DNA of 64,000 nucleotides from Streptomyces sp. OR43. GTDB taxonomy: Bacteria > Actinomycetota > Actinomycetes > Streptomycetales > Streptomycetaceae. Both the position numbers and the translations under genes were made by a program. Of the stretch, positions 8,053-16,303 are shown piece after piece. Each line of letters starts with the position of its first letter. Position 1 is the first letter of the stretch. A model generated the notes under the pieces. The model was not told where the DNA came from and searched no databases. It saw only the letters and a program-made list of their open reading frames with translations. Location: NCBI RefSeq assembly GCF_008042275.1, contig NZ_RDBK01000025.1:130949-194948 (forward strand). The letters are read 5' to 3'.

Positions 8053-8493
8053 GTGCCCCGTTCCGTACCGCTCCGCCGACTGCTGGTCGCGCTGTTGCTG
8101 TCCTGCTCCGTGCTGGTGGGCACCACCGCATGCGGGAGCGATGACGGCAACAGCACGAGCAGCGCGTACCGCGCCGGGAAGTTCAAGAAGGGCGCGGACG
8201 GCCGGACCTTCGCTCTCGTCAAGGCCGGGCTCGCGGGCGGCTTCGCCTACAACCGGCTCAAGGCCGCCACGGAGAACGCCAAGGGCGACCCGCTGCTGTC
8301 GAAGGCCGTCGCGCCGCTGACCGCGGGCATCGCGTCCCTCAAGGGCATGGCCACCAAGCTCCGCAAGGGCGAGGTGGGCGACGGGGACGTCGGCGCGTTC
8401 GAGAGCGTCATCAACGACATCAAGGACGCCGGCAAGAGCGCGGGGGCCGAGGTCAAGGACAAGGTGCCGTCCGCCTCGCAGCTCGGCGGATAA
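8053..8493 (+). CDS. secreted lipoprotein of unknown function
   Basis: A 146-aa predicted lipoprotein. The GTG at 8053 has GGGAGG seven bases upstream. The signal is 'LLVALLLSCSVLVGTTAC' with the lipobox cysteine near residue 27. The mature part is mostly helical with many Lys, Ala and Asp residues ('FALVKAGLAGGFAYNRLKAA', 'IASLKGMATKLRKGEVGDGD'). I recognise no enzymatic motif. The spacing of polar and apolar residues would suit a small cell-envelope helical bundle. The strong palindrome directly after the stop could terminate its transcript. Confidence 0.6.
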   Translation: MPRSVPLRRLLVALLLSCSVLVGTTACGSDDGNSTSSAYRAGKFKKGADGRTFALVKAGLAGGFAYNRLKAATENAKGDPLLSKAVAPLTAGIASLKGMATKLRKGEVGDGDVGAFESVINDIKDAGKSAGAEVKDKVPSASQLGG

Positions 8494-8501
8494 CCGCATG
8501 T

Positions 8502-8545
8502 GGGGGTGGTCATGCCCGCACTAGAGTGCGGGCATGACCACCCCC
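8502..8545. promoter_or_regulatory. perfect 20-bp inverted repeat spanning the MDMPI start codon
   Basis: Arms 8502-8521 and 8526-8545 are perfect reverse complements with a 4-base centre (TAGA). It may terminate the upstream lipoprotein transcript. The right arm contains the ATG of the next gene at 8534. TAGAGT at 8522-8527 is six bases from that ATG, the spacing expected of a -10 box for a leaderless mRNA. I see no Shine-Dalgarno sequence. Confidence 0.7.
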
Positions 8546-9313
8546 CTCGCGCATGAGCGCTACTGCGACGAAATCGTCCGGCTGACCGACGTGTTGAGGT
8601 CGACGATCAGCGGCGTGGACCTCGAAGCGACCGTCCCGACCTGCCCCGAGTGGACGCTGCGCGAGCTCGCCGTCCACATCGGCGGCGCCCACCGCTGGGC
8701 CGGCGAGATCGTCCGCACCCGGGCCACCGAGGAGGTCCCGGACGAAGACGTGCCGGCGTTCACCCCCGAAGGCGACGACCCCGCCGTGCTCGACGCCTGG
8801 CTGGCGGCCGGTGCCGCCGGCACCGCCGAGGCGCTGCGGGAAGCGGGCCCGGACACGGAGGTCTGGTCCTGGTACCGGGACCGTAGCGCGGGCTTCTGGG
8901 CGCGCCGGATGGCCATCGAGACGGTCGTCCACCTGGCGGACGCCTCCCTGGCCGCGAAGGTCCCGTACACGATGGCGCCCGAGCTGGCCGCCGACACGAT
9001 CGACGAGTGGCTGGAGATCGTCGCCCACGCCCAGGCCGAGGGCGACCCGGAGGCCGCGGAGCTGCGCGGCGGAGGCCGCTCCCTGCATCTGCACGCCACC
9101 GACGCAGCGGACGCCGAGTGGCTCATCGAGTTCGGCGAGGACGGCTTCACCTGGCGCCGCGCGCACGGCAAGGCGACCGTGGCGCTGCGGGGCCCGCTCA
9201 CCGACCTGATGCTGGTCTTCAACCGCCGCCTGGCCCCGGACAGCGACCGGGTCGAGGTGCTGGGCGACGCGGAACTGCTGGACTTCTGGCTGGCCCGGTC
9301 CTCCTTCGGCTGA
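8534..9313 (+). CDS. maleylpyruvate-isomerase-family (MDMPI/DinB-like) mycothiol-dependent protein
   Basis: A 259-aa protein of the mycothiol-dependent maleylpyruvate isomerase superfamily. The N-terminal four-helix DinB-like domain has the conserved 'VPTCPEWTLRELAVHIGGAHRWAGE' region (residues about 34-58), with the histidine expected to bind metal. A second conserved histidine is in 'MAIETVVHLADAS'. A C-terminal beta-rich MDMPI_C-like domain follows, with 'GPLTDLMLVFNRR'. Most family members are uncharacterised thiol-dependent enzymes, so the exact reaction is unknown. The start codon sits inside a perfect palindrome and is probably leaderless. Confidence 0.85.
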   Translation: MTTPLAHERYCDEIVRLTDVLRSTISGVDLEATVPTCPEWTLRELAVHIGGAHRWAGEIVRTRATEEVPDEDVPAFTPEGDDPAVLDAWLAAGAAGTAEALREAGPDTEVWSWYRDRSAGFWARRMAIETVVHLADASLAAKVPYTMAPELAADTIDEWLEIVAHAQAEGDPEAAELRGGGRSLHLHATDAADAEWLIEFGEDGFTWRRAHGKATVALRGPLTDLMLVFNRRLAPDSDRVEVLGDAELLDFWLARSSFG

Positions 9314-9402
9314 CCGGTGCCACGGCACTTCCGGTGTGCGGGCGGGGCGGGCCTGGGCCAAGCTGGACGGGAAACGTGCCTGATTTCCCCCAGGAGGTGC
9401 CG

Positions 9403-10443
9403 ATGGATCCGGTCCGGGCCCTGGAGCGGATCGCCTTCCTGCTGGAGCGCGGCAGGGGCGAGACGTACCGCGTCCAGGCCTTCCGCACCGCCGCCCGCAC
9501 GGTGGCGGCGATGCCGGACGGCGAGGCCGTGGAGCGGGTCACGAACGGCTCCCTGGAACGCGTCAAGGGCATCGGCCCCCGCACCGCCCAGGTGATCCGC
9601 GAGGCGGTCGCCGGACAGACGCCCGCCTACCTGGAGCGCCTGGAGACCGAGGCGTCGCAGAACGGCCCGCTCGCCGAGGGCGGTGAACGCCTGCTCGCCC
9701 TGCTGCGCGGCGACTGCCATCTGCACTCCGACTGGTCGGACGGCGGCAGCACCATCGAGGAGATGGGCCGTACGGCGGCGGAGCTCGGCCACGACTGGGC
9801 GGTCCTCACGGACCACTCGCCCCGCCTGACGGTCGCGAACGGCCTCTCGCCCGAGCGGCTGCGGGAACAGCTCGACGTGGTGGCCGAACTCAACGAGCGC
9901 TGGGCGCCGTTCCGGCTGCTGACCGGCATCGAGTGCGACATCCACCTCGACGGCTCCCTGGACCAGGAGGAGGAGTTGCTGGAACGGCTGGACGTCGTCG
10001 TGGTCTCCGTCCACTCCAAACTGCGGATGGACCCCGCCCCGATGACCCGCCGCCTCCTCGCCGCGGTCCGCCACCCTCAGGCGAACATCCTCGGCCACTG
10101 CACCGGCCGCCTGCTCACGGGCCGCGGCCGCCCCGAATCACAGTTCGACGCGGACGAGGTCTTCGCCGCCTGCGCCGAGGCGGGCACGGCCGTGGAGATC
10201 AACAGCAGGCCCGAGCGACTGGACCCGCCCCGGCGGCTGCTGCGTCAAGCCGTGGACGCGGGCACGCTGTTCGCCGTCGACACGGACGCGCACGCCCCGG
10301 GCCAACTGGCCTGGCAGGCCTACGGCTGCGCCCGCGCGGAGGAGTGCGGGGTCCCGCCGGAGCGCGTCGTCACGACGTGGACGGCGGACGAACTGCTGGG
10401 CTGGACACGGGAGGGGCGGGTGCCGGGCGGGGCGAGGGCGTGA
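9403..10443 (+). CDS. PHP-domain phosphoesterase with helix-hairpin-helix (PolX-like C-terminal type)
   Basis: A 346-aa protein with two parts. The first 100 residues are a PolX-like helix-hairpin-helix region ('ERIAFLLERGRGETYRVQAFR', 'RVKGIGPRTAQVI') that normally contacts DNA. The rest is a PHP metallophosphoesterase: 'HLHSDWSDG', 'LTDHSPRL', 'ECDIHLDG', 'SVHSKL', 'GHCTGR' and 'DTDAHAP' supply the trinuclear-metal ligands. No polymerase catalytic domain is present, so it looks like the 3'-nuclease half of PolX standing alone. The start is well placed, with AGGAGG seven bases before the ATG. A repair nuclease or phosphoesterase role is likely. A histidinol-phosphatase-like activity is less likely. 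Confidence 0.85.
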   Translation: MDPVRALERIAFLLERGRGETYRVQAFRTAARTVAAMPDGEAVERVTNGSLERVKGIGPRTAQVIREAVAGQTPAYLERLETEASQNGPLAEGGERLLALLRGDCHLHSDWSDGGSTIEEMGRTAAELGHDWAVLTDHSPRLTVANGLSPERLREQLDVVAELNERWAPFRLLTGIECDIHLDGSLDQEEELLERLDVVVVSVHSKLRMDPAPMTRRLLAAVRHPQANILGHCTGRLLTGRGRPESQFDADEVFAACAEAGTAVEINSRPERLDPPRRLLRQAVDAGTLFAVDTDAHAPGQLAWQAYGCARAEECGVPPERVVTTWTADELLGWTREGRVPGGARA

Positions 10444-10620
10444 GGCCGCGCTTCGCTCGTCCGGTGGGCGGCGGACTGGGCTCGAGAGCGCCATCTCTCC
10501 GACCGCGGCCCACGCGGGCACCAGAGGGAAGGTCTTGCTGAGGTCAGGGGAGATCTCCTGTGGGCGGGAGAGGGCTCACGGGACGAGCGCGGTCCGTGAG
10601 GCGACTGGTATGACTGGTGC

Positions 10621-10998
10621 ATGCAAGAAGAGACTGCGCGGTCCGCGATCGACACGTTCATCTCCGCGTTCAACGCCTCGGACGACAGCTATGTGACTGC
10701 GCTGCTCTCCCAGGCCCTCACCTCGGACGTGGTCTTCTGGGGACCGTTGGGCCGCAGTGAGGGGATCGAGGCGGTCGAGCGGTTCGTGCTGGACATCCGG
10801 CGCCACCCCGCGGGGGCCGGCACGATGGTGCGCTGTTCGGGGGTGGACATGCCGGACGAGTGGGCCCGGTACCAGTGGGTGTTCACGACGCCGGACGGAG
10901 GCCCCCGCCTGGCGGGAACGGACGTCGTCCATCTGCGACGGAGCCTCATCGACCAGGTCATCGTCTTCGCGGGGGAGATCGAGCCGTTCGCCTCTTGA
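10621..10998 (+). CDS. SnoaL-like/NTF2-fold protein
   Basis: A 125-aa protein of the SnoaL-like (nuclear transport factor 2) fold. It begins with the usual helix 'ARSAIDTFISAFNASDDSYV', then 'LTSDVVFWGPLGRSEG', 'GVDMPDEWARYQWVFTTPDGG' and 'GTDVVHLRRSLIDQVIVFAGE', the expected cone-shaped helix-sheet order. Such proteins are often small isomerases, hydrolases or ligand-binding proteins. No substrate can be deduced here. A possible ribosome site is weak, so the start is inferred from family length. It is flanked by unremarkable spacers of 177 and 201 bp in which I see no other gene. Confidence 0.75.
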   Translation: MQEETARSAIDTFISAFNASDDSYVTALLSQALTSDVVFWGPLGRSEGIEAVERFVLDIRRHPAGAGTMVRCSGVDMPDEWARYQWVFTTPDGGPRLAGTDVVHLRRSLIDQVIVFAGEIEPFAS

Positions 10999-11199
10999 GC
11001 CATTCTGCTCGGGCGCCGTGCTTCTCCTGAACCGGCCCCGTTCGGGGCGGGTTGCGCCGGCCGGCTTCGTCAGGTCCAGCGGTCCTGTCAGGGGCGGGAA
11101 CACTGTCTGATCGCGTGGCAAGGGCCGGCCGACCGCCCCGGCGCCGGAGGCGGGCCGCCAGTAGAGTCGGTCCGAAGAGAGCGTGGGTCTGGGGGACTT

Positions 11200-11931
11200 A
11201 TGACGGCTGTGGACGCACCGCCCCTCGTCTTCGTACACGGGACGCGGTTCAGTGCGGGGCAATGGAGCACACAACTCGCCGCGCTTGAGGCCGATTTCCG
11301 GGTAGTCGCCGTCGACCTGCCGGGACACGGCGCGCGGGCCGCTCAGCCCTGGAGTCTGGACGCGGCGACGGAGATCATCGCTTCCGCGGTGGACTCGCTC
11401 GACCACGGGCCGGCTCTCGTCGTCGGGCACTCGCTCGGCGGATACGCCTCGCTGGAGTTCGCGCGGCGCTGCCCGGAGCAGTTGCGGGGGCTGGTTCTTG
11501 CGGGGGCCAGCGCATCGACGCGGGGCCCGTGGGCAACGCCGTACCGGTGGGCTGCCGGGCTTGTGCCCCGGATACCGGCGGACCGGTTGACCCGCTGGAA
11601 CGACAGGTTGCTGCGCCGGCTCTATGCCCCCGAGGTGGTGGATGCCACCATCCGCGGCGGCTACGCCTTCCATGCTCTGCCGGCCGCCTGGGGAGAGGTG
11701 ATCGGCCGCTTCGACGCGGATGCGATGCGCCAGGTGGCGGCTCCCGTGCTCATCCTGAACGGCGAGAAGGACACCGTCTTCCGGTCCGGCGAGAAGGACT
11801 TCGTCCACGCGCATCCGCACGCCCGCATCGAGTTGATCCCGCGGGCGAGGCATCTCGCGAACTTCGACGATCCGGCTGCCTTCACCGATGCCGTCCGCCG
11901 CTTCGCCCTGCAACTGCCTGCTCACGCCTGA
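11200..11931 (+). CDS. alpha/beta-hydrolase
   Basis: A 243-aa alpha/beta-hydrolase. The oxyanion region is 'LVFVHGTRFSAGQW', the nucleophile elbow is 'VVGHSLGGYASLEF' (Ser near residue 76), the acid is likely in 'ILNGEKDTVF' and the catalytic His in 'PRARHLANFDDP'. A short lid lies between about 100 and 160. The closest named types are esterase and carboxylesterase-like BioH proteins. The substrate is unknown. The ATG follows GGGGGA, a usable ribosome site. It is transcribed alone and followed by the rsgA leader region. Confidence 0.85.
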   Translation: MTAVDAPPLVFVHGTRFSAGQWSTQLAALEADFRVVAVDLPGHGARAAQPWSLDAATEIIASAVDSLDHGPALVVGHSLGGYASLEFARRCPEQLRGLVLAGASASTRGPWATPYRWAAGLVPRIPADRLTRWNDRLLRRLYAPEVVDATIRGGYAFHALPAAWGEVIGRFDADAMRQVAAPVLILNGEKDTVFRSGEKDFVHAHPHARIELIPRARHLANFDDPAAFTDAVRRFALQLPAHA

Positions 11932-12103
11932 GCGCGCCGGTGGCAGGGGTCCGCCAGGTCTCCCGGAGCGCAGGAGGGCCGCGAAGGCTCGGGCCGGCTG
12001 TCGTCGCGGATCGGCTGGGTGACGTCGCCACGGGTGCTCGGTGGCCGACTGCCCCATCGGGTGATATCCTGCTGGAGGATTTTTTCGGCTTGTGACTATG
12101 TGA

Positions 12104-12172
12104 GGGAGGTGAGGTTAATGACCGCGGTAGAGATCGCTGCTGTCGGCAGCGCCCGGGCCATCCTCACGTCCC
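12104..12172 (+). promoter_or_regulatory. leader RNA stem that can sequester the leader-peptide ribosome site
   Basis: GGGA (12104-12107), TGAGG (12110-12114) and ATG (12118-12120) can pair in order with TCCC (12169-12172), CCTCA (12162-12166) and CAT (12159-12161). An inner CGCTGC/GCAGCG stem lies between. TGAGGG at 12101-12106 could instead pair with CCCTCA just before the rsgA ribosome site. I identified this by eye, without an energy calculation. Confidence 0.4.
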
Positions 12173-12186
12173 GGGTCCCGGTCTGA
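12118..12186 (+). CDS. 22-codon leader peptide upstream of rsgA
   Basis: A short open frame encodes MTAVEIAAVGSARAILTSRV followed by PV and TGA. It is preceded by GGGAGGTGAGG at a good distance from the ATG, a far stronger ribosome site than that of rsgA itself. It ends 96 bp before the rsgA TTG start. The 350-bp stretch between the hydrolase and rsgA contains no other gene. The arrangement fits ribosome-mediated attenuation: a stalled ribosome on the leader would change RNA pairing and expose the downstream gene. This is inference. An accidental short frame is possible, though the ribosome site argues against it. Confidence 0.6.
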   Translation: MTAVEIAAVGSARAILTSRVPV

Positions 12187-12282
12187 CGTTCGTTCCTCCA
12201 CCCTGCTGTGAGCGTGTCCGTGTCCGCTCGTTCGGTGGTGGTGTGACGTCCTGACGGGGCCCTCACTCAAAGGTCTCTCACG

Positions 12283-13392
12283 TTGTCATCCTCCTTCTTC
12301 ACCTCCTCTGCTTCGTCATCCGGGTCGGCCGGTTCCACGCCGGCCGCGTACGGGTGGGACGAAGCGTTCGACCGTGATTTCGCCGCACATCGCGCCGCCG
12401 GGCTGGTTCCGGCCCGGATCGTGCGGGTGGATCGCGGTCAGTGTGACGTGATCACCGAGTCCGGCCCCGTGCGGGCGGGCTCCCCGGCGGTGTCCTCGCC
12501 GGACCCCGTCTCCTCCCCCTGCACCGGCGACTGGGCCGCTCTGCGGACCGGCTCCGATCCGCTGCTGGTGGCCCTGCTGCCACGGCGCAGCGCCATCGTG
12601 CGCTCCGCCGCCGGCCGCTCCTCACACGGGCAGGCACTCGCCGCCAACATCGACATCGTGGTCGTCGCCGTCTCCCTGGCGGCCCCGCTGAATCCGGGCC
12701 GGATCGAGCGGCTGCTCGCACTGGCCTGGGACAGCGGTGCCCGGCCCGTGCTCGCCCTCACCAAGCAGGACCTCGCGGACCCGGCCGATGCCGACGCCGC
12801 GCGGGCCGAGGTCGCCACGCTGGCGCCGGGCGTCGACACCGTGGTCACCAGCGCCACCACCGGCGCCGGCCTGGATGTCCTGACCGCGCTGGCCCATGGC
12901 ACCACCGTGCTGCTCGGTCCCTCGGGCGCGGGCAAGTCCACGCTGGCCAACGCGCTGCTCGGCGCGGAGGTTCTGGCAACGGGCGCGGTCCGGGCCCAGG
13001 ACGGCAAGGGCCGGCACACCACCGTTCACCGCGAGCTGCTCCCGCTGCCCGGCGGCGGCGTACTCATCGACACCCCGGGATTGCGCGGGATCGGCCTGCA
13101 GGATGCCGCCGACGGCCTGGAGCAGGTCTTCGCCGAGATCGAGCAGCTCGCCGAGGGGTGCGGGTTCCGGGACTGCGGTCACGACCGCGAGCCCGGCTGT
13201 GCGGTCCAGCAGGCGATCCACACCGGCGAGTTGAGCGAACGCCGCCTGGCGAGCTATCGCAAGCTGCTGCGCGAGAGCGACTGGGCGGCCTCCCGCAGCG
13301 ATGCCCGTAACCGGGCGGGCCGTACTGACCAGCAGAAGTCCATCACCCGCCATCTGCGCGCGACCTACCGCTTCCGCGAGCGCCAGCAGTGA
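12283..13392 (+). CDS. rsgA: RsgA, small-ribosomal-subunit biogenesis GTPase
   Basis: A 369-aa circularly permuted GTPase of the RsgA/YjeQ family, which helps 30S subunit maturation and release of late assembly factors. An N-terminal OB-fold (about 45-110) precedes GTPase motifs in permuted order: G4 'ALTKQDL', G5 'TSATTGAG', G1 'GPSGAGKST' and G3 'DTPGLRG'. A C-terminal zinc knuckle reads 'CGFRDCGHDREPGC'. I took the TTG at 12283 because AAAGG lies nine bases upstream and no ATG or GTG fits better. The Ser-rich N-terminus is expected for actinobacterial members. It is preceded by a leader peptide and overlaps the next gene by GTGA. Confidence 0.9.
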   Translation: MSSSFFTSSASSSGSAGSTPAAYGWDEAFDRDFAAHRAAGLVPARIVRVDRGQCDVITESGPVRAGSPAVSSPDPVSSPCTGDWAALRTGSDPLLVALLPRRSAIVRSAAGRSSHGQALAANIDIVVVAVSLAAPLNPGRIERLLALAWDSGARPVLALTKQDLADPADADAARAEVATLAPGVDTVVTSATTGAGLDVLTALAHGTTVLLGPSGAGKSTLANALLGAEVLATGAVRAQDGKGRHTTVHRELLPLPGGGVLIDTPGLRGIGLQDAADGLEQVFAEIEQLAEGCGFRDCGHDREPGCAVQQAIHTGELSERRLASYRKLLRESDWAASRSDARNRAGRTDQQKSITRHLRATYRFRERQQ

Positions 13393-13976
13393 CGGCGCAC
13401 GAGATCGCCGCGCACACCTCCGCCCCCTTTCCTCTTCGCGAAACGGACCAGCCTCTCCTCATGAACAACGCCCTCACCTGGACCACCCGTCCCGAAACGG
13501 CCGCCGACATCGGCGCGATCCGCGAGGTCAACCTCGGCGCGTTCCCGACCCCGTTGGAGGCCGGCCTTGTCGAGGCCCTGCGTACCGACCCGGCCTGGAT
13601 TCCCGGCCTCTCCCTGGTCGCGGAAGCGCCGGACGGCACCGTCGCGGGCTTCGCGCTGCTGACCCGCTGCCACATCGACGACAGTCCAGCCCTCGTACTG
13701 GGGCCGTGCGCGGTCCTTCCCGCGTACCAGAAGACGGGAGCGGGATCCGCCGCGATCCGTGCCGCCCTCGACGCCGCCCGCGACCGGGGCGAGAACCTCG
13801 TCACCTGCCTGGGACACCCGGACTACTACCCGCGGTTCGGGTTCACCCCGGCCTCGGGGCACGGCATCCGCCCCACCTTCGAGGTTCCCGACGAGGCCAT
13901 GATGGTCCTCGCCCTCGATGCCACCGCTCCCGTCCCGACGGGCACCATCCACTACCCGGCGCCCTTCGGCGTCTGA
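13389..13976 (+). CDS. GNAT N-acetyltransferase, YhbS-like
   Basis: A GNAT acetyltransferase of the YhbS type, 195 aa from a GTG that overlaps the rsgA stop. The core reads 'TWTTRPETAADIGAIREVN', 'GFALLTRCHIDD', the acetyl-CoA-binding segment 'LGPCAVLPAYQKTGAGSAAIR' and 'VTCLGHPDYYPRFGFTPAS', a strong YhbS-like signature. The first 24 residues are not conserved-looking, and an internal ATG at 13461 (MNNALTW) may be the real start. The acceptor is unknown. Coupling to rsgA suggests co-expression but not necessarily a shared function. Confidence 0.8.
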   Translation: MTAHEIAAHTSAPFPLRETDQPLLMNNALTWTTRPETAADIGAIREVNLGAFPTPLEAGLVEALRTDPAWIPGLSLVAEAPDGTVAGFALLTRCHIDDSPALVLGPCAVLPAYQKTGAGSAAIRAALDAARDRGENLVTCLGHPDYYPRFGFTPASGHGIRPTFEVPDEAMMVLALDATAPVPTGTIHYPAPFGV

Positions 13977-14193
13977 CGGACCCGGGAATCCGGTCGGCCC
14001 ATCGCGTGACGGCGGTGGGCCGGTACCGGCCGTGGTGGACCGCGCCGACCGAGGTCCTCGGCCGACAAATCGCGCTGAACAAGTGCCTGTCGTGCTATAT
14101 CTCCCTTCAAATTGGTTGACATTCAGGGGTGGAATGTCGGACGTTCAGCCCTGACTCGGCCATGCGCCACAGGAACGGAGAGATCGCACGCAG

Positions 14194-15300
14194 ATGACTT
14201 TCGAAGGAGGAATCCCGAATCCGGACCGCGGGAGGCGCCCGGTGGTCCCCGTGGCGGTGGACGAGGACCCGAGGCACGAACTGAGGCAGGCGGTCCCCGT
14301 GAAGCGTGTGCTGGAGCAGGTACACACCGCAGGGCGGGTCAGGGACCTGGGGGAGACGGTGCAGTTCAGCTGGCCCGGGGTGTATTTCGAGGGCCGCTTC
14401 CGCGGGACCGGAATCGGGGTGGTGCTCGACTGCGCGGCCGCCGACTACGAGGTCCAGATCGACGGAGCCACCGTCGCCACCCTCGTCACACCCGGCGGCA
14501 TCACGCACTGGATCGACGGCCTGCGGGACGGCGAGCACACGGTCCGGGTCGTCAAACGCAACGACACCCCGGGGGACACCAGCACGTTCGGGGGCTTCGC
14601 CGCCGCGCCCGGGGGTGCCGTACTGGGCAAGCCGGCGCCCCGGAGCCGCCAGATCGAGTTCATCGGGGACTCCCTCACGGTGGGCTACGGCAATGTCTCG
14701 GGCACCCGCGCCTGCGATCCCGAGCAGCTCAAGCGGAACACCAACGCCGACGTGAGCCACGGCGCCCTCACCGCCCGGCGGTTGGGCGCCGACTACCAGA
14801 TCAACGGCCTCTCCGGCCTCGGCATGGTGCGCAACGTCGCCGGTATCTGCCCGGACCTCACGTACCGGACCTACTACGACCGCGCCCTGCTGAACGTGGA
14901 GGGCGACGTCTGGCAGAACCCGGGGACGTGGCGCCCGCAGATCGTGGTGGTCAACCTCGGCTCCAACGACTTCACCGACCTCACCCCCGGTGAACCGTGG
15001 ACGCCCGACAGCCTCGCGGCCGCCTTCCGCACCGCCTACGGCGAGTTCCTCCGGAATCTGCGGACTCGCTACGGTTCCGGCACCACCCTCGTGGCCGTCG
15101 GCTTCGACAGAAACGCCGAGCAGGTGCGGCAGGTGGTCGAGGCGCGCAACGACGCCGGTGACAGCGGGGTCCGCTCCTGGTACCTCGAACAGTCGGGCCT
15201 GGACTTCCTCGGATGTGACGGGCACACCTCGGCCCGGGACGACCGGTTGATCGCCGACCGGCTTGCCGCGTTCCTCGGGAGCCTGCCGACGGGATGGTGA
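14194..15300 (+). CDS. SGNH/GDSL hydrolase, CE2-like acetyl esterase
   Basis: A 368-aa esterase resembling carbohydrate esterase family 2. Residues about 45-145 form a jelly-roll ('VQFSWPGVYFEGRFRGTGIG', 'YEVQIDGATVATLVTPGG'). The SGNH hydrolase follows: block I 'IEFIGDSLTVGYG' with the nucleophile Ser, block III 'VVNLGSNDFTD' with the Asn, and 'CDGHTSARDDRLIADRLAAF' with the catalytic His. CE2 enzymes deacetylate plant polysaccharides. No signal peptide is obvious at the chosen start, so export is uncertain. The 217-bp gap upstream contains TTGACA at 14116, but I could not find a convincing -10. Confidence 0.82.
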   Translation: MTFEGGIPNPDRGRRPVVPVAVDEDPRHELRQAVPVKRVLEQVHTAGRVRDLGETVQFSWPGVYFEGRFRGTGIGVVLDCAAADYEVQIDGATVATLVTPGGITHWIDGLRDGEHTVRVVKRNDTPGDTSTFGGFAAAPGGAVLGKPAPRSRQIEFIGDSLTVGYGNVSGTRACDPEQLKRNTNADVSHGALTARRLGADYQINGLSGLGMVRNVAGICPDLTYRTYYDRALLNVEGDVWQNPGTWRPQIVVVNLGSNDFTDLTPGEPWTPDSLAAAFRTAYGEFLRNLRTRYGSGTTLVAVGFDRNAEQVRQVVEARNDAGDSGVRSWYLEQSGLDFLGCDGHTSARDDRLIADRLAAFLGSLPTGW

Positions 15301-15484
15301 TCCGACGCGAGGACCGCCGGACCTCGGACAGTGCCCTGAGCTGGGGTCGTTTCCCTCTGCTTCCTTCCTGGGCAGGGCAGTTGCCTCCCATTCGGGCTGG
15401 TGCGGATGATGTTGGTGAGTCAGCATGGGTGTGCGCGGTACGGGGGTCGTGCGCGCAACCTGATGTGCGACTTGATGAGGGCCC

Positions 15485-16285
15485 ATGACTGACGAGCAAG
15501 GCACCCAGACGCCGGTGGACGTATTCGACACGGGCACGCCGCATTCGGCGCGGGTGTGGAACTACTGGCTGGGCGGCAAGGACAACTACGAGGTGGACCG
15601 CCGGCTCGGGGCGACGATGGAGGAGCTGTACCCGCAGATCATCGACATAGCGCGCGCCTCCCGGGCGTTCCAGGCGCGGGCCGTGCGTTATCTGGCCGGT
15701 GAGGCGGGGATACGGCAGTTCCTGGACCTCGGTACCGGGCTGCCGACGGCGAACGCGACGCACGAGGTCGCCCAGGACGTCGAGCCGACGGCGCGCATCG
15801 TGTACGTCGACCATGACCCGATCGTCCTGGCGCACGCGCGGGCCCTGCTGACCAGCCGCCCCGAAGGCAAGACGGACTACGTGCACGCTGACCTGAGGGA
15901 CGCGAAGACGGTGCTGCGCGAGGCCGCGCGGACGCTGGACCTCGACAAGCCGGTCGCCGTGATGGTGCTCTCGACGCTGGGACACGTCGCGGACTCGGAC
16001 GAGGCCGCGGCGCTGCTCCGCAGCTACCTGGACGCGCTGCCCGTGGGCAGCTATCTGATGCAGTGCGACACGATCGGGACCCCGGAGACCGAGGCCGGGT
16101 CCGAGGAGTACGCCAGTGGCGGCGCCATGCCGTACATCTCGCGGCCCAAGGAGATCATGGCGACCTTCGCGGACGGACTCGAGCTGGTGGAGCCGGGCTT
16201 CGGCTCGATCAGCCTGTGGCGGCCCGAGGAGCCCGTCGTCGGTGAGCCGGTCGACCAGTGGGGGTTTGTCGCCGCCAAGCGGTAG
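15485..16285 (+). CDS. DUF574-family S-adenosyl-methionine methyltransferase
   Basis: A 266-aa member of the actinomycete-specific SAM methyltransferase family (DUF574). The family start 'TPHSARVWNYWLGGKDNYEVDR' near residues 19-40 is diagnostic. The Rossmann motif I is 'QFLDLGTGLPTANATHEVAQ' and motif II is 'RIVYVDHDPIVLAHARALL'. Streptomyces genomes carry many paralogues, and no substrate is known for most. It starts at the ATG with GGGCCC upstream and no clear ribosome site. The 184 bp before it contain no gene that I can see. It converges on the LLM gene 18 bp away. Confidence 0.92.
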   Translation: MTDEQGTQTPVDVFDTGTPHSARVWNYWLGGKDNYEVDRRLGATMEELYPQIIDIARASRAFQARAVRYLAGEAGIRQFLDLGTGLPTANATHEVAQDVEPTARIVYVDHDPIVLAHARALLTSRPEGKTDYVHADLRDAKTVLREAARTLDLDKPVAVMVLSTLGHVADSDEAAALLRSYLDALPVGSYLMQCDTIGTPETEAGSEEYASGGAMPYISRPKEIMATFADGLELVEPGFGSISLWRPEEPVVGEPVDQWGFVAAKR

Positions 16286-16303
16286 GGGCGGTGGTAGCGG
16301 TCG

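Noticed and set aside
8247-8513. An 88-codon reverse frame starting from the palindrome at 8513
   Set aside because: It starts with the mirror image of the MDMPI start and is antisense to the lipoprotein. It has no domain. I kept the symmetrical start only as a finding.
14116-14145. Possible vegetative promoter before the CE2-like esterase (TTGACA at 14116)
   Set aside because: At spacers of 17-18 bp the -10 position reads GGACGT or GACGTT, which is not convincing.
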